Shown here one piece after another: positions 55,150 to 64,000 of a stretch of 64,000 nucleotides of DNA. The notes beneath the pieces were generated by a model, which saw only the letters and a list, made by a program, of their open reading frames with translations, made no database searches and was not told where the DNA came from. The DNA lies in contig CM070873.1 in NCBI GenBank assembly GCA_036365515.1, forward strand, positions 19,669,757 through 19,733,756, in the 5' to 3' direction. This stretch comes from Torymus aiolomorphi (lineage: Eukaryota; Arthropoda; Insecta; Hymenoptera; Torymidae). Made by a program: the position numbers and the translations under genes. Numbering within the stretch: position 1 is the stretch's first letter; every line of letters starts with the position of its first letter.

Positions 55150-55990
55150 TGACGACAGCGTCCTACTCCGTGAGCACATTTTGTTCGAAACATTCCGAGA
55201 GTCAAAATAAACATCTTATGAAAAAAGAGTGGGCATCAAAAAAAAATAGCAGCGCTATGCAGGCACTCCAGCTGAGAAAAAGGAACAACACTTCCTCAAA
55301 CGTACGTGCGTGGGACCAGTGCCGTAAAATACGACCCCCATTGATTTGACGAGAAAGCCGAGAAGCACACTTGAGATAAAAACTATACAAACCGTTGTAC
55401 CGTGCCCAGTCGGGTGGTATTGTTTTACAAAAGCATTGCTCACTCTACCCTGGCTGTCCGCCCGCCCGCCCGCCCGTCCGCCTGCCGAAATTAGAGAAAA
55501 CTCTAAATACAGACTAGCATTGTGAGTCTGATAGTTCGTTTATCGCTCGAAAGTACGCTACAGTCGGGGGTGTTGTTTTACAAAACCATTACTCACCCTG
55601 CCTGCCTGCCTGCCTGCCTGCCTGTCAAAATTAGAGAAAAATCTAAATACAGGCTAGCATTGTGGGTCTGATAGTTCGTTTACCGCTCGTAAGTACGTCG
55701 TAAGTACGACGTAAATACCTCACAACACCAAAAATGTACAGACTTTCCCCGAGCAGCCCGCTTTCTTCGGGACGCCCACCAACGCTGGAAATTTTCTTGC
55801 CTTAAGAAACGTCGCTTAATCGGGTCCTTTTTCATCGCTCACACTATTCCCCGAAACCGAGAGTTTCTGTAGGAAACATGTGTTTACTCTGGCCAACCTA
55901 GGCAGTTTTCTCGACGCTTTAGCCGCCATAAACCACGGCGCTTAATCGGGTACTTTTTCATCGCTCACACTATTCCCCACTCTACCCTCC
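55150..55990. repeat. Two families of ~130-150-bp tandem duplications (possible control region)
   Basis: Unit 1: ttgttttacaaaa(g/c)cattgctcac, a cctgcctg/cccgcccg run, then aaattagagaaaa, ctaaatacag and gtctgatagttcgttta, at about 55,422-55,570 and 55,572-55,700. Unit 2: cgcttaatcgggt(c/a)ctttttc followed by atcgctcacactattcccc, at about 55,814 and 55,941. They lie between the divergently placed minus-strand spliced gene and the plus-strand genes, a natural place for shared promoters or a replication signal. No protein is evident. Confidence 0.6.
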
Positions 55991-56000
55991 ACGGTCGTGC

Positions 56001-56010
56001 ACATAAAAGC
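56001..56010 (+). promoter_or_regulatory. TATA-like box for the plus-strand Polinton genes
   Basis: acataaaagc lies about 185 bp before the ATG at 56191, with a tcacagt initiator-like motif some 20 bp downstream. The leader between is a run of catcgcc/catcgt triplets. Assignment rests on position and motif only. Confidence 0.3.
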
Positions 56011-56190
56011 GTGGGGCGCACACTGTCACAGTACCAATCAACCTTAGACAGCCACAGCATCGCCATCGCCGCCAACAGCCACAGCATCGCCAACAGCCAC
56101 AGCATCCCCATCGCTGCCATCGCCATCATCGTCATCATCATCATCGTCATCGTCATCGTCGTCGTCGTCGTCGTCATCGTCGCCGTCAAC

Positions 56191-56613
56191 ATGGAAACAT
56201 TGAAAAATTTTCAATTTATCGAGAATATTTTACAAACTGTCTTCAACGAGCAATATAATATTTATAAAAAGATAGAGGCGTCCGACAGGGTCATCGAGCG
56301 GATGACCGTGAAGATTCAAAATAAGAGTGTCCGCTGTCTGGATTGTGCCAGGCAGCGTTTGCACAGCGAGGAAAACCACATTCGTGATAAACAAGAAGTA
56401 TACGACAAACTGACGGCGGATACAATGGTACTTCTGGGAGCCTGGTCCGGCGAAGAAAGGCAACGTGTGCGGACTCGGTGCATGAGTCGTATACGTCTTC
56501 CAGATGGTAATCAAGAAAGAATATACGCATTACGCACCAAGAGACAGCGGACACTGTGCATGAGCCGACAAAGTGCGTGCTCATTACGCATGCGTCGCCG
56601 CCGCCGCCAATAA
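56191..56613 (+). CDS. Plus-strand Polinton ORF 1, unknown
   Basis: A 140-residue frame starting METLKNFQFIENILQ. The upstream extension to 56011 is only a translation of (atc/gtc)n triplets (long runs of I, V, A) and is not taken as coding. The first 90 residues look like an ordinary soluble helical protein with a CLDCARQRLH cysteine pair; the tail is arginine-rich (MRRRRRQ). No family is recognised. It runs opposite to the main gene block and overlaps the possible N-terminal extension of the next gene. Confidence 0.45.
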   Translation: METLKNFQFIENILQTVFNEQYNIYKKIEASDRVIERMTVKIQNKSVRCLDCARQRLHSEENHIRDKQEVYDKLTADTMVLLGAWSGEERQRVRTRCMSRIRLPDGNQERIYALRTKRQRTLCMSRQSACSLRMRRRRRQ

Positions 56614-56759
56614 AAGTGGGGGCATCCAGAGCGAGGCTAACGGAGCCCCCACCACCACCACCACCACCACCACCACCACCACTGCCGCCACTGCCGCCAC
56701 CAGCGCCACGCAGCATTGCGTCATGTCACCGCTCGCCGGTCGTCAGTATTACCCCAGCG

Positions 56760-57176
56760 ATGGAGCACACGGGTAAAAAAATTGCCGCCATGCGACAACA
56801 GCTCGCTAGTGCGAGCAAGAGACTAGAGCGCTACATGCGCGGTGTGAGGCGTACTGCGGAAATAGTCGAAAGAATAAAAGCCCAAGTGCAACTCCTCGAG
56901 CAGCAGCAGCAGCAGCAGCCCAGCCCTCCAACGGGCACATGGTGTAATTCGTGTGGAATAATATTCCGCACTCTGAGGAGAGACCCTGAGGGCCAATCGT
57001 GGGAACAATGCTGGCGGTGCAGCCGGTACAAGTGCTGCGAGTGCAAAAAAACCGCGTGCGAGTGTCTCAACGAAATGGACACACCGCGATCACCACCACC
57101 ACCACCACCACAAGCAGCAGCAGCAGAAATTCCTGCGTCTACAGCAGCAACAGACGACACCAGTGCAGCCGTATAG
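56760..57176 (+). CDS. Plus-strand Polinton ORF 2, zinc-finger-like protein
   Basis: A 138-residue frame from MEHTGKKIAAMRQQL: a coiled-coil-like first part (SASKRLERYMRG, RIKAQVQLLE), a glutamine run, then a cysteine cluster TWCNSCGIIFRT ... EQCWRCSRYKCCECKK-ACEC with about ten cysteines, and a P/A-rich tail. The cysteine spacing suggests one or two zinc-binding modules, perhaps a regulator. The frame is open further upstream (to 56556) through a poly-proline run, so the start is uncertain. No specific family is recognised. Confidence 0.5.
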   Translation: MEHTGKKIAAMRQQLASASKRLERYMRGVRRTAEIVERIKAQVQLLEQQQQQQPSPPTGTWCNSCGIIFRTLRRDPEGQSWEQCWRCSRYKCCECKKTACECLNEMDTPRSPPPPPPQAAAAEIPASTAATDDTSAAV

Positions 57177-57179
57177 TGC

Positions 57180-57500
57180 AATATGTGTGTGCGGGCGCAG
57201 AACTGTGCGTGTGTGGGTGCGTATGTGTGTGTGTGTGCACTGTGTGCCCGGCCGTGTCTGCGAACACTTGACACATGTGTGCCTACACGTATCACCGAAT
57301 ACGTGTGCGACTGTACGTGTTTGTACATGTGTGTGACAGCAGTAAGTACTGTTGAAAAAATGTACATGTGTATGTGCGTATGTGTGTGTGTGTGCGTGTG
57401 TGTGTGTGTGTGCACTGCGTGTCCGTACGTGTCTGCGAACACGTGACACGCATGTGCATATACGTATCAAATATGCGCTTGTACGTGTGTGCGTTATAAT
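57180..57500. repeat. GT-rich ~190-bp tandem repeat near the right end of the Polinton
   Basis: gtgtgtgcactg(t/c)gtg(c/t)cc, followed by cgtgtctgcgaacac and cacatgtg, occurs at about 57,230 and again at about 57,406, linked by (tg)n stretches. It follows the stop of the zinc-finger-like gene. From 57,500 to 57,637 there is AT-rich DNA (attaattatt repeats) and a (CT)n run. Confidence 0.55.
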
Positions 57501-57637
57501 TAATAAAAATATTAATTATTAATTATTAATACAAATTATTATTTTTAACCACCACCGAAAAACAATCCCACGCTATCCCCTCCTCACCCTCTCTCTCTCT
57601 CTCGTAGTAGCGGGGCGAGTATAGCGACCGTTTGATA

Positions 57638-58260
57638 CCACGCAAGCGAGCGCTTACTCATCTCTCTCTCTCTCTCTCTCTCTCTCACACCAAAACTCCC
57701 CACTCCTCTCGAGCCACGCGACTTGCAGTACGCTCAAGCCACCCGGAGAGAGCACACGGCCCGTGCTCAGTGGGGATGCCAACTACCGGCACACGCGTGG
57801 CAAGTATAGCGTAGTCCGCCCCTCTACATCCACCGCGCCCACGCGCTCAAGCTGCCTGCGAAAGAGTGGGAGGCGTGTGACTGGTATAGCGCACCAATAC
57901 CCTGCGCTGGCTGCGAAGGAGTGGGGGCGCCATGACGGGTATAGTGGGCCAGCAGGTTACGTCATGACCGCTATAGCGAGAACAGCGGTATCAGGTTACG
58001 GCGCCATCAAGTGGACACTTAAACAGGAGCTATACAGTAGCTCATTAACAATAGGCTATTAATCATTGTTTATATAAATAAACAATAATTAACTACTGTT
58101 TTGCTACTGTTTTGCTACTGTTTTGGCCACTGTTTATATAAACAAACACTTAAGATAAGAGATGTTTATATAAACACTTGAGTCAAGTGCACACTTGAAG
58201 ATGACACCGGAAGTGTAATCTGATACCTATCTGTCTCGCTATAGCGGTACACCTACTACT
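57638..58260 (-). repeat. Polinton right terminal inverted repeat (~623 bp)
   Basis: Reverse complement of the left TIR, ending CCTACTACT. Compared with the left it has a longer (CT)n run (57,660-57,685) and several single-base differences (for example gattacac against ggttacac near the tip), so the two ends have not been kept identical. Confidence 0.9.
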
Positions 58261-59113
58261 GTCGCAAACAATGGTTTGTAATGTGCTCCCTGGTACTGGA
58301 CCATTCGTGGGAAAAAACATTAAAGGCTGCTTCCAATCGTGGGTTAAACCGGCGACCATAAATACTAAAACCGATTTTGCTATCTTCTGTTCGCGTTCTC
58401 CATAACCGTTCAAATCGTGATACCCTTCAATATAATCCTCTTTTAAATTATACTCAAGCCCGGGTTTTAAACTCATTTCGTCCCACATTAAAACCGCCTC
58501 GTTTTCAAAATCTGTTTTACCCTGTAATTTAAGTTTAAGTTGATTTAAAAGTTGTTCGTTTTTTCTCGGTCTTAGATTAATAACGTTAACCCACCTGCGA
58601 ATTAAAGAAATAGATGGCAAAGCAAACTTATGAAAATCCCTTAAAAATTGATAGGCTTTCGGAGATTTGTAGTAAAGGCCTAAAGCAAATTGCTTTTCCG
58701 GTTCTTCCCATTTTCTTCGCTTGCCATGATTTAACTGCATTGCCAAAAAAGATAAAACATTACTATTAACGTATTTTGAAGCTTCATTGATTATATCTTG
58801 TTTAGGATCAGACTTTGTGCTCTTAACTTTAGTTTTTTCATATCTGTCTAATTTTTGTTTCAAACGTTTATTGTTTCTTAATAATTGAGCATTTCTTTGT
58901 TTGAATTTATTTAAAGTTGTGGAAATGAGTGGAGCACATTTTTGTGGGACAGTACCCGGTTTCAGTAACATTCTAGTAGAGGTGTGCAGAAAATCAGATG
59001 GTAAAAAGTGTTTACTACATACCCGTTTCTCTTCTAACTTTTTCAGACCCACTGCGTTTTCATTTAACTTAGAGAGCGCTTCGTCCTGAACAACTTCCAG
59101 CCATTTTCTCAAG
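58261..59113 (-). pseudogene. P-element/THAP9-like transposase, N-terminal part (split by Polinton)
   Basis: The 284 codons contain the second half of a THAP zinc finger (EEKRVCSKHFLPSDF, then MLLKPGTVPQKCAP), a leucine-containing coiled coil (AQLLRNNKRLKQKLDRYEK), the helix-turn-helix-like linker, and the start of the RNase-H-like domain with the first catalytic Asp in LMWDEMSLKPG and VFMVAGLTHDWKQPLMF. The reading frame enters the Polinton at 58261 and resumes at 38975. The exon begins after an AG at about 59,114, so the first CxxC of the THAP finger lay in an upstream exon that I could not find in 59,115-59,640. The first ATG-like codon is not a true start. Confidence 0.88.
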
Positions 59114-59639
59114 CTAGTAAAGTAAATATTTTAAACTATATCAATTATATACAAAATCATGAATTAGAATTAAAAATTATGATAAAAAAAGGAATTTAAG
59201 AAGTTTATTTTTCAACATTATGTTCTTCTGTTTTTATTAATTTAATTTTTGTATATTCTAATTTTAATGAAAAAAATTTTATGGAAAATATTAACTTGTA
59301 ATTTTTTCATGACTATTAATTGCTGTTCCATTTGTAATTTATTTTTTTGTGATTTTAATTCTTGTATGGAATGGAAAACAATCGCAAATACAAACTCTGA
59401 TGAAGTACTATTCTTCATCAAACTTTTCTTCAAGTCCACTATCAACGGCATCTCGTCGTACATTGGGTCGAAATAAAAAAAATAATCTAAAATTGTGCTT
59501 TGATTGTATTTACAATGAAAATTATTGTATGGGAGATATAACGCATGTGGGTTTAAAGCATTTTATTCTTTATTATATTTCTATAAAAATTATAATATAA
59601 TTATATATTATTACATATAAAATTTTTTATTCTGATTTT

Positions 59640-60615
59640 ATAAATAAATGGGTAATATGTGGAGTCAACGAAATGATTTAGTAAAATGCAAAAAAACGAT
59701 ATCAAACAAAAGTTTTAACCACAAATATCTCTGAAATTTATGTATCAATCATTTTGCCCAAAGAACTCAGCCGAGGGCTACTCAACATCTATCACCACAA
59801 GAAATTTTAAAGCAATTAAGACAATTTAACTCCCGCAATCGTTGGATATACAAAACTCATTTTCCTAATTTTTAAAGCTTTACGTTTTCGCTAATAACAA
59901 AAGAACCGTGATAGCTAGAAATAAAATTTCTTAGGTAATGTTGGTATTTTAATTCTCTTTCGAATGACACCCAGCCGATTCAGATACATGCAGCCGTTCT
60001 CGAGATATTACGATTTAAAAAAAGGGTTAAATTTTAACCTCAAATATCTCCGAACTTTATCGACGAATCATTTTGCCCACCGAACTTAGCCGAGAGCTAT
60101 ACAAAATCTACCTCTACGGGGAATTTTGAAGCGATTAAGTCAATTTTACTCCAGTTATCGAGCGACAACAAAAACTAATTTTTTTCATTTTTCATTTTTT
60201 TTCTCAAAAACTAACCAAAACAATTGATTCAAATTTTTACAGATTATACCTATTTATATTCTGCATTATCATGATTTTTCTCCAAAAAATTGACCGTTTA
60301 GATTGTGAGTTATGATCTTTAAAAAAAAAAACAAGTTTTTGTTAATAACAAAAGAACCGTGATAGCTAGAGAATTTTTTTTTTAAATATAAGTTTTTTTA
60401 TGCTCTTTCGAATGCTACCCACCCGGCTCAAAAATTTAAATCAAAACATTCAAAAAAATGAAAAATAATTTTTTCTAAAATCAAAAATTCGACATAAAAC
60501 AAAAATAAATCGGTGAATCATAAAAAATAATTTTCTTCCCGAATTCGGAGTAAAAAACAAAAAAAAATGAGCCCCACCCGGTTAAAATCGACCGCGTGGG
60601 TCCGGAGATAAAGTG

Positions 60616-60697
<82 letters not shown>

Positions 60698-60720
60698 CCA
60701 TAGACATTTTCTAAAATCAT
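59640..60720. repeat. AT-rich repeats (~300-450-bp period) and a (CA)n tract
   Basis: Blocks repeat in order: aaaagaaccgtgatagctag (59,900 and 60,350), tcaaatatctc(c/t)gaa with tcattttgccca (59,725 and 60,035), and ctctttcgaatg (59,958 and 60,400). A (CA)n run of about 80 bp spans 60,616-60,696. Open frames through it are pure VCVC translations. From 59,114 to 59,640 I see only AT-rich DNA flanking the P-type gene. Confidence 0.6.
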
Positions 60721-60992
60721 GTGATACAAACTTCTAACACCTTTAATCATGTTTCTAGAGAAATTTAACGAAACTTAAAATTTTACTATTACAAAGCTTC
60801 CTAAGCTAAAAACCGCTTCTGACTAACCGCACGAAAGCTCCCCAAATTAATGTATTTATTCCTTGTTTTAATTTTTGGCTAGTAAACTTTAAAACGCTCG
60901 CTGCCTTTACCCACCCTTTTCTTATCTCTTTAGCCCTTTACTTCAAAGATATATATCATATTTACATTTCATCATATCATACTATCATACTA

Positions 60993-61712
60993 CACGGAGA
61001 GAAATTTTAGAGTAAAAATTACCAAGGTGCCTTGGTAGCGCATGGATAGACTGTCAAATGCTGTGATATTCCCAAGTTTCTAATACAATTTATAAGTTTC
61101 CCAGGAAAAACTACCATAACCACTTAAAAAAAATACCAAATTATCGGAATAAAAATTACCAGACACACTGGTAAAAATTGAGATCTAGTCATTTTTACAA
61201 GGTAACCTAAGAATTTTTACTAAGAAAACTGATAAATTTTACCAAATAACCTGGTATTTGTGTATTCGCGCATGCGCACTGCGCATTATTGTGTTTCAGA
61301 AGATTGATACTAGAGGCGTGCGCGACGTTAAAATGAAAACAATACACATATTTTCAGTAAGTAATAACGGCGATTCAAATGACTGTTGGTAACAGCTTCC
61401 GTGGCGCAGTCGGTAGAACGTCGGACTCTCAACCTAAAGATCGTCGGATCGAATCCCGCTTCCGTAAAAATTTTTTTTCAGTTTAATGTTTTTTCATCCT
61501 TGTTTCTGTTTCTATTTCTATATTAAAATACTATATATCCATCAATATGGATAAAAAAAGTTAATTTTTTTAATTTAAATTAACTAAAAAAAAATTTTAC
61601 CAAGGCACTTTGGTAAAAAGTTTGAAATTGTCAGTCTATCCATCCATTACCATAGAAACTGGTAATTTTGTCTCGAATATTTGTAATTTTCACTACAAAA
61701 TTTCTCTCCGTG
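60993..61712. mobile_element. 720-bp TA-flanked MITE with CACGGAGAGAAATTTT ends
   Basis: The left end is TA then CACGGAGAGAAATTTTAGAG; the right end is the reverse complement of CACGGAGAGAAATTTTGTAG then TA. Inner matching blocks (taccaaggtgccttgg against ccaaggcactttgg; ggatagactg against cagtctatcc) extend the terminal repeats imperfectly over 100 bp. TA duplication and short defined ends fit a Tc1/mariner-type non-autonomous element. No transposase is present. It contains the tRNA-like unit at 61395-61466. Confidence 0.75.
61395..61466 (+). other. tRNA-like Pol III unit inside the MITE
   Basis: gtggcgcagtcggtagaac is a good A box and ggatcgaatcc a good B box, 35 bp apart, followed by aaaaa and a T8 run that would terminate Pol III. 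The would-be acceptor arms do not pair; instead gcttccgt occurs as a direct repeat at both ends. The anticodon-arm region has a loop reading ctctcaa with a poorly paired stem. So it is tRNA-derived but not a normal tRNA gene. Confidence 0.45.
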
Positions 61713-61714
61713 TA

Positions 61715-62569
61715 CATTTCGACACGGGTGCAGAAGGTGATTATTTAGCTCATGTGACGTTTTTCGCACGAGCGAAGTGGGTTTTATACCCGCTGATTGC
61801 GTCGATAAATTAGCTATGGATGAAATGGATGAAAAAAAGGGACATACATGCATGGAAGCTTCACAGGAAAACGATGGAAGGTCAAGGATGCATCTTTCGC
61901 CCTTGCACTCTCGCAGCCCTTAAAAACACACACGTTTCTGTTCCGCATTTTCACATTTACAGTGACGATTAAAACACGAAAGGTACACTATCAAAATATA
62001 CTAATCCCGGACAAATAATTACAAGAAAACACTAAAAAGGCTCTAATATTCAAAAGATTAAATATTAATAAAACATAAAGATAATCGCGAACCGCAAAAA
62101 CAGCTTCTCACGCGGAGTTGCTTAGCCACACTGATTACTGACAGTTAAAAACAAAGCACGATCTTCGCGCATGTAAACAAATGCAGGCGCGAACTCCCGT
62201 CTTGGCGCCTTTTTAAATGACAATTTTAATTCAAAACTTCTTTCGCTTTTCTTATACTTCTTATACGATTATAATAATTGATTACAAATTACTCATAATA
62301 TTTAATATTATTAATTCGATTATTTAACTACATAAATTATTTGAAATAAATAATAATACTGTAGCGAAAAACATTTCTAAGCAATACAAGTAAAACAGTA
62401 TACAAATTAAAAAAATTTTAGTAAATAAAAATCGGACTATAGCAACATCATTTTACAAAAAATACTAATATAATAATAATAATATTCTTTAAATTAAATA
62501 AGGAAATTAAATAAGGAACAATTCTTTATTTCCTCTATATCATTTATTTTCTTTCTTCCACCGTTATAT
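61715..62569. other. AT-rich DNA, no gene seen
   Basis: Only short frames; no element ends or RNA motifs recognised. A GC-richer patch lies near 62,150-62,215 (gcgcgaactcccgtcttggcgcc) without further structure. Confidence 0.4.
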
Positions 62570-63270
62570 TTACAATAATTATATAACAATATTATTTAAT
62601 AGTTCAATATAATGTCTACATGCCAAGAGATTGTAATGAAGTATTTCTAATTTTTTCATAAAATCATTTGTAAATAAAAAAAAAATTATATCCAACGCAT
62701 TGTGAACAGTACTTCCAGGGTAGTACAAAAAACTATTTAAAAACGTCAAAATTCAGTACATTTTTTTTCCAACCAGCAGAAAAGTACAGTCTTACTTATT
62801 AATTAAAGAAATAAAAAAAAAAAAATATTCTCCGGGTGATGGATTCGAACCCGCATCAAAAGAGTATTCAGGTACATTAACCACAGGACCAACGCCACAT
62901 ACATATGTTTGTAACGTGGATGTAATATATAAAGTGTTCCCCCATTTGGTTTATAGATTGGAGTTTAACATTAATTTGTTTTGTTTATTGTTTTTGGGGT
63001 TTAGTCTACTTCCTTGTAATTAATGTTGATTACTGACATTTTTGTAATGCCCAATTTATCAGTTTTACATGTATAATATGTATTGTGTTACCATTGCAGT
63101 CGTTACGGGTGGTATGTTATCGGCCGTTCGTCAGCTCAGTCAGCTGTTCACGAAACTTTCAGAAATCGACTGTCGCGCTGCGCGTGGTCGGGGTACATAC
63201 TACATTCGGGTTGCCTCAGTCTCCCTACAAGCTTTGCGCTTCTATTAGTGTCTATCTTCGTTGGTGACGG
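62570..63270 (-). repeat. Older dispersed repeat, uninterrupted copy (partner of 26760-29880)
   Basis: Inverted relative to the left copy. It includes the tRNA-like stretch (62,832-62,900), a single TA at 62900-62901 where the left copy contains the 1.9-kb transposon, and the GC-rich block cggccgttcgtcagctcag (63,120). Open frames on the plus strand (103 and 60 residues) are mirrored by a frame in the left copy, but their coding status is doubtful. From 63,271 to 63,431 nothing is recognised. Confidence 0.7.
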
Positions 63271-63433
63271 TGCTACTGATTCGAGAAAATCCACATGGCG
63301 TTCCACCTCCCATATCATGATCTACTATACGGGCCGGAAAGCCGTAATTCGTTATAAGTCGATTACTTTAATTAAAAGATTAAAACTACGTTAGCGACTT
63401 ATCCAAATTTGCTTGCCCTGCGTAATGTAATTA

Positions 63434-64000
63434 GGGGAGGGCGGGGCACGTGTGACACCCTAACTTTGATTAAAAATAACAACTAAACCGTGTATTATTT
63501 CAAAATGTACAAAAACGGAATAATTAGATCAGAAAAAATAAAATAAAATAAACTATTAACTTTTTTTTCATTTTCTTTTAATTATTGATAAAATACAGAA
63601 AAGAAATTCTGAAAAAAATGCTCTACGTGCCCCACCGGCGGGTGGATTGTGGCACCCGACGGGGCACGCATGGCACGGTCAAATTTAATATTTTACTATA
63701 GGTATTTTCCAATTCTTTTTTCCAGTAATTAATACTTTAATAATTATGCCATAATAAAATTTTCAAAAATCAAATAATTAATCAGTCTATTGAAAATTTA
63801 AAATTTTATTTTTATTAAGGAACATAACAATTTTTATTTTAAAATAAATTATTACATTTTAATAAATGATTTTATATTATAAATTCCTTCTTATAAAATA
63901 TGATCACAACATAAAATACTTTTGTTTGATTAACAAATTATCATTATTATTACAATAAGTTTAAATTTAAAGATTTCGTATCATTTTCATCTATGTAGCA
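63434..64000. mobile_element. Second copy of the TA-flanked transposon, cut by the window end
   Basis: Begins after TA at 63432-63433 with GGGGAGGGCGGGGCACGTG and is almost identical to 27127-27668 (differences such as one extra base in gaaaaaa runs). At 63,977 it runs on into gtatcattttcatctatg, the sequence that in the left copy follows the nested 10-nt-word element. It is thus an empty-site copy for that element. Confidence 0.8.

Larger units (their letters stand above)
38982..58260 (-). mobile_element. Polinton/Maverick element, 19,279 bp, complete with TIRs and TSD
   Basis: Polintons are large, virus-like DNA transposons that replicate with their own protein-primed-type DNA polymerase and integrate with a retroviral-type integrase; most encode capsid proteins. 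Here both ends (AG...CT), the 6-bp duplication and the gene set are present. The genes are on the minus strand from about 55.1 kb down to 40.3 kb, plus two plus-strand genes near the right end. Defects: the integrase lacks its N-terminal half; the polymerase has four frame changes; the penton gene has two; one conserved gene has an amber codon. GC content exceeds that of the flanks. Confidence 0.95.

Noticed and set aside
56011..56190. N-terminal extension of the plus-strand ORF 1
   Set aside because: Only a triplet repeat (atc/gtc/gcc) giving runs of I, V and A; more likely leader DNA.
59242..59463. 73-residue minus-strand frame as the missing first THAP exon
   Set aside because: It lacks the CxxC pair and other THAP start features; probably chance in AT-rich DNA.
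60481..60750. Open frame with a long VCVC run
   Set aside because: Direct translation of the (CA)n microsatellite.
61395..61466. Functional tRNA gene
   Set aside because: A and B boxes are good, but acceptor, anticodon and T stems do not pair properly.

Overview
The window looks like nuclear DNA of an insect. A parasitoid wasp or other hymenopteran is my guess, from the element types only. It is a repeat-rich accessory region, and I see no intact host protein-coding gene. Almost everything recognisable is a mobile element, a satellite, or a gene fragment carried among them. Base composition alternates between very AT-rich DNA and three GC-richer islands: the R1-clade retrotransposon, the Polinton, and small GC hairpins.

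Layout. 1-7.1 kb: a 1.9-kb fold-back element, then a tandemly duplicated AT-rich repeat. 7.1-23.5 kb: a block bounded by inverted arms of about 1.2-1.3 kb (7983-9287 and 22311-23471). It encloses a decayed Helitron helicase (12.1-13.7 kb), facing Helitron 3' ends (14.7 kb), two satellite arrays that are diverged inverted versions of one another (15.0-18.6 kb), exon remnants of a DUF4806-like gene (18.9-20.5 kb) and a ~117-bp tandem array (21.3-22.3 kb). 23.5-30.3 kb: a run of peculiar elements built from 10-nt words, then a TA-flanked DNA transposon nested in a repeat whose uninterrupted copy lies at 62.6-63.3 kb. 30.3-36.4 kb: an R1-clade LINE (Gag with three zinc knuckles; EN-RT ORF2) inserted inside one of the 10-nt-word elements. 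36.4-37.4 kb: a TIR element with a 242-bp near-perfect palindrome. 37.6-59.1 kb: a P-element/THAP9-type transposase gene cut in two by a 19,279-bp Polinton/Maverick (38982-58260). 59.6-64 kb: AT-rich repeats, a (CA)n tract, a TA-flanked MITE containing a tRNA-like unit, and second copies of the repeats seen at 26.8-29.1 kb.

The Polinton is the main gene-bearing feature. It has ~0.61-kb terminal inverted repeats beginning AG and ending CT, and a perfect 6-bp target duplication (GTCGCA). It encodes a protein-primed-type family B DNA polymerase, a packaging ATPase, an adenain-like cysteine protease, a double-jelly-roll major capsid protein, a penton-like minor capsid protein, a basic core-like protein, several conserved proteins of unknown role, and the C-terminal half of the integrase. 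On the minus strand the virion genes are packed almost end to end. A separate minus-strand unit has introns. Two small plus-strand genes lie near the right end. The set resembles a virus-like particle module (capsid, penton, protease, ATPase) plus a replication module (PolB) and an integration module (integrase). The truncated integrase suggests this copy cannot move by itself.

Nested insertions recur: Polinton in P element, LINE in 10-nt-word element, 10-nt-word element in TA transposon, TA transposon in an older repeat. For two of these the window itself contains the pre-insertion (empty) site in a second copy. Nearly all frame breaks in the LINE and the Polinton are one-base deficits, many at homopolymers. 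The elements may therefore be more intact than the sequence suggests, and homopolymer errors in the assembly should be excluded before calling them pseudogenes.
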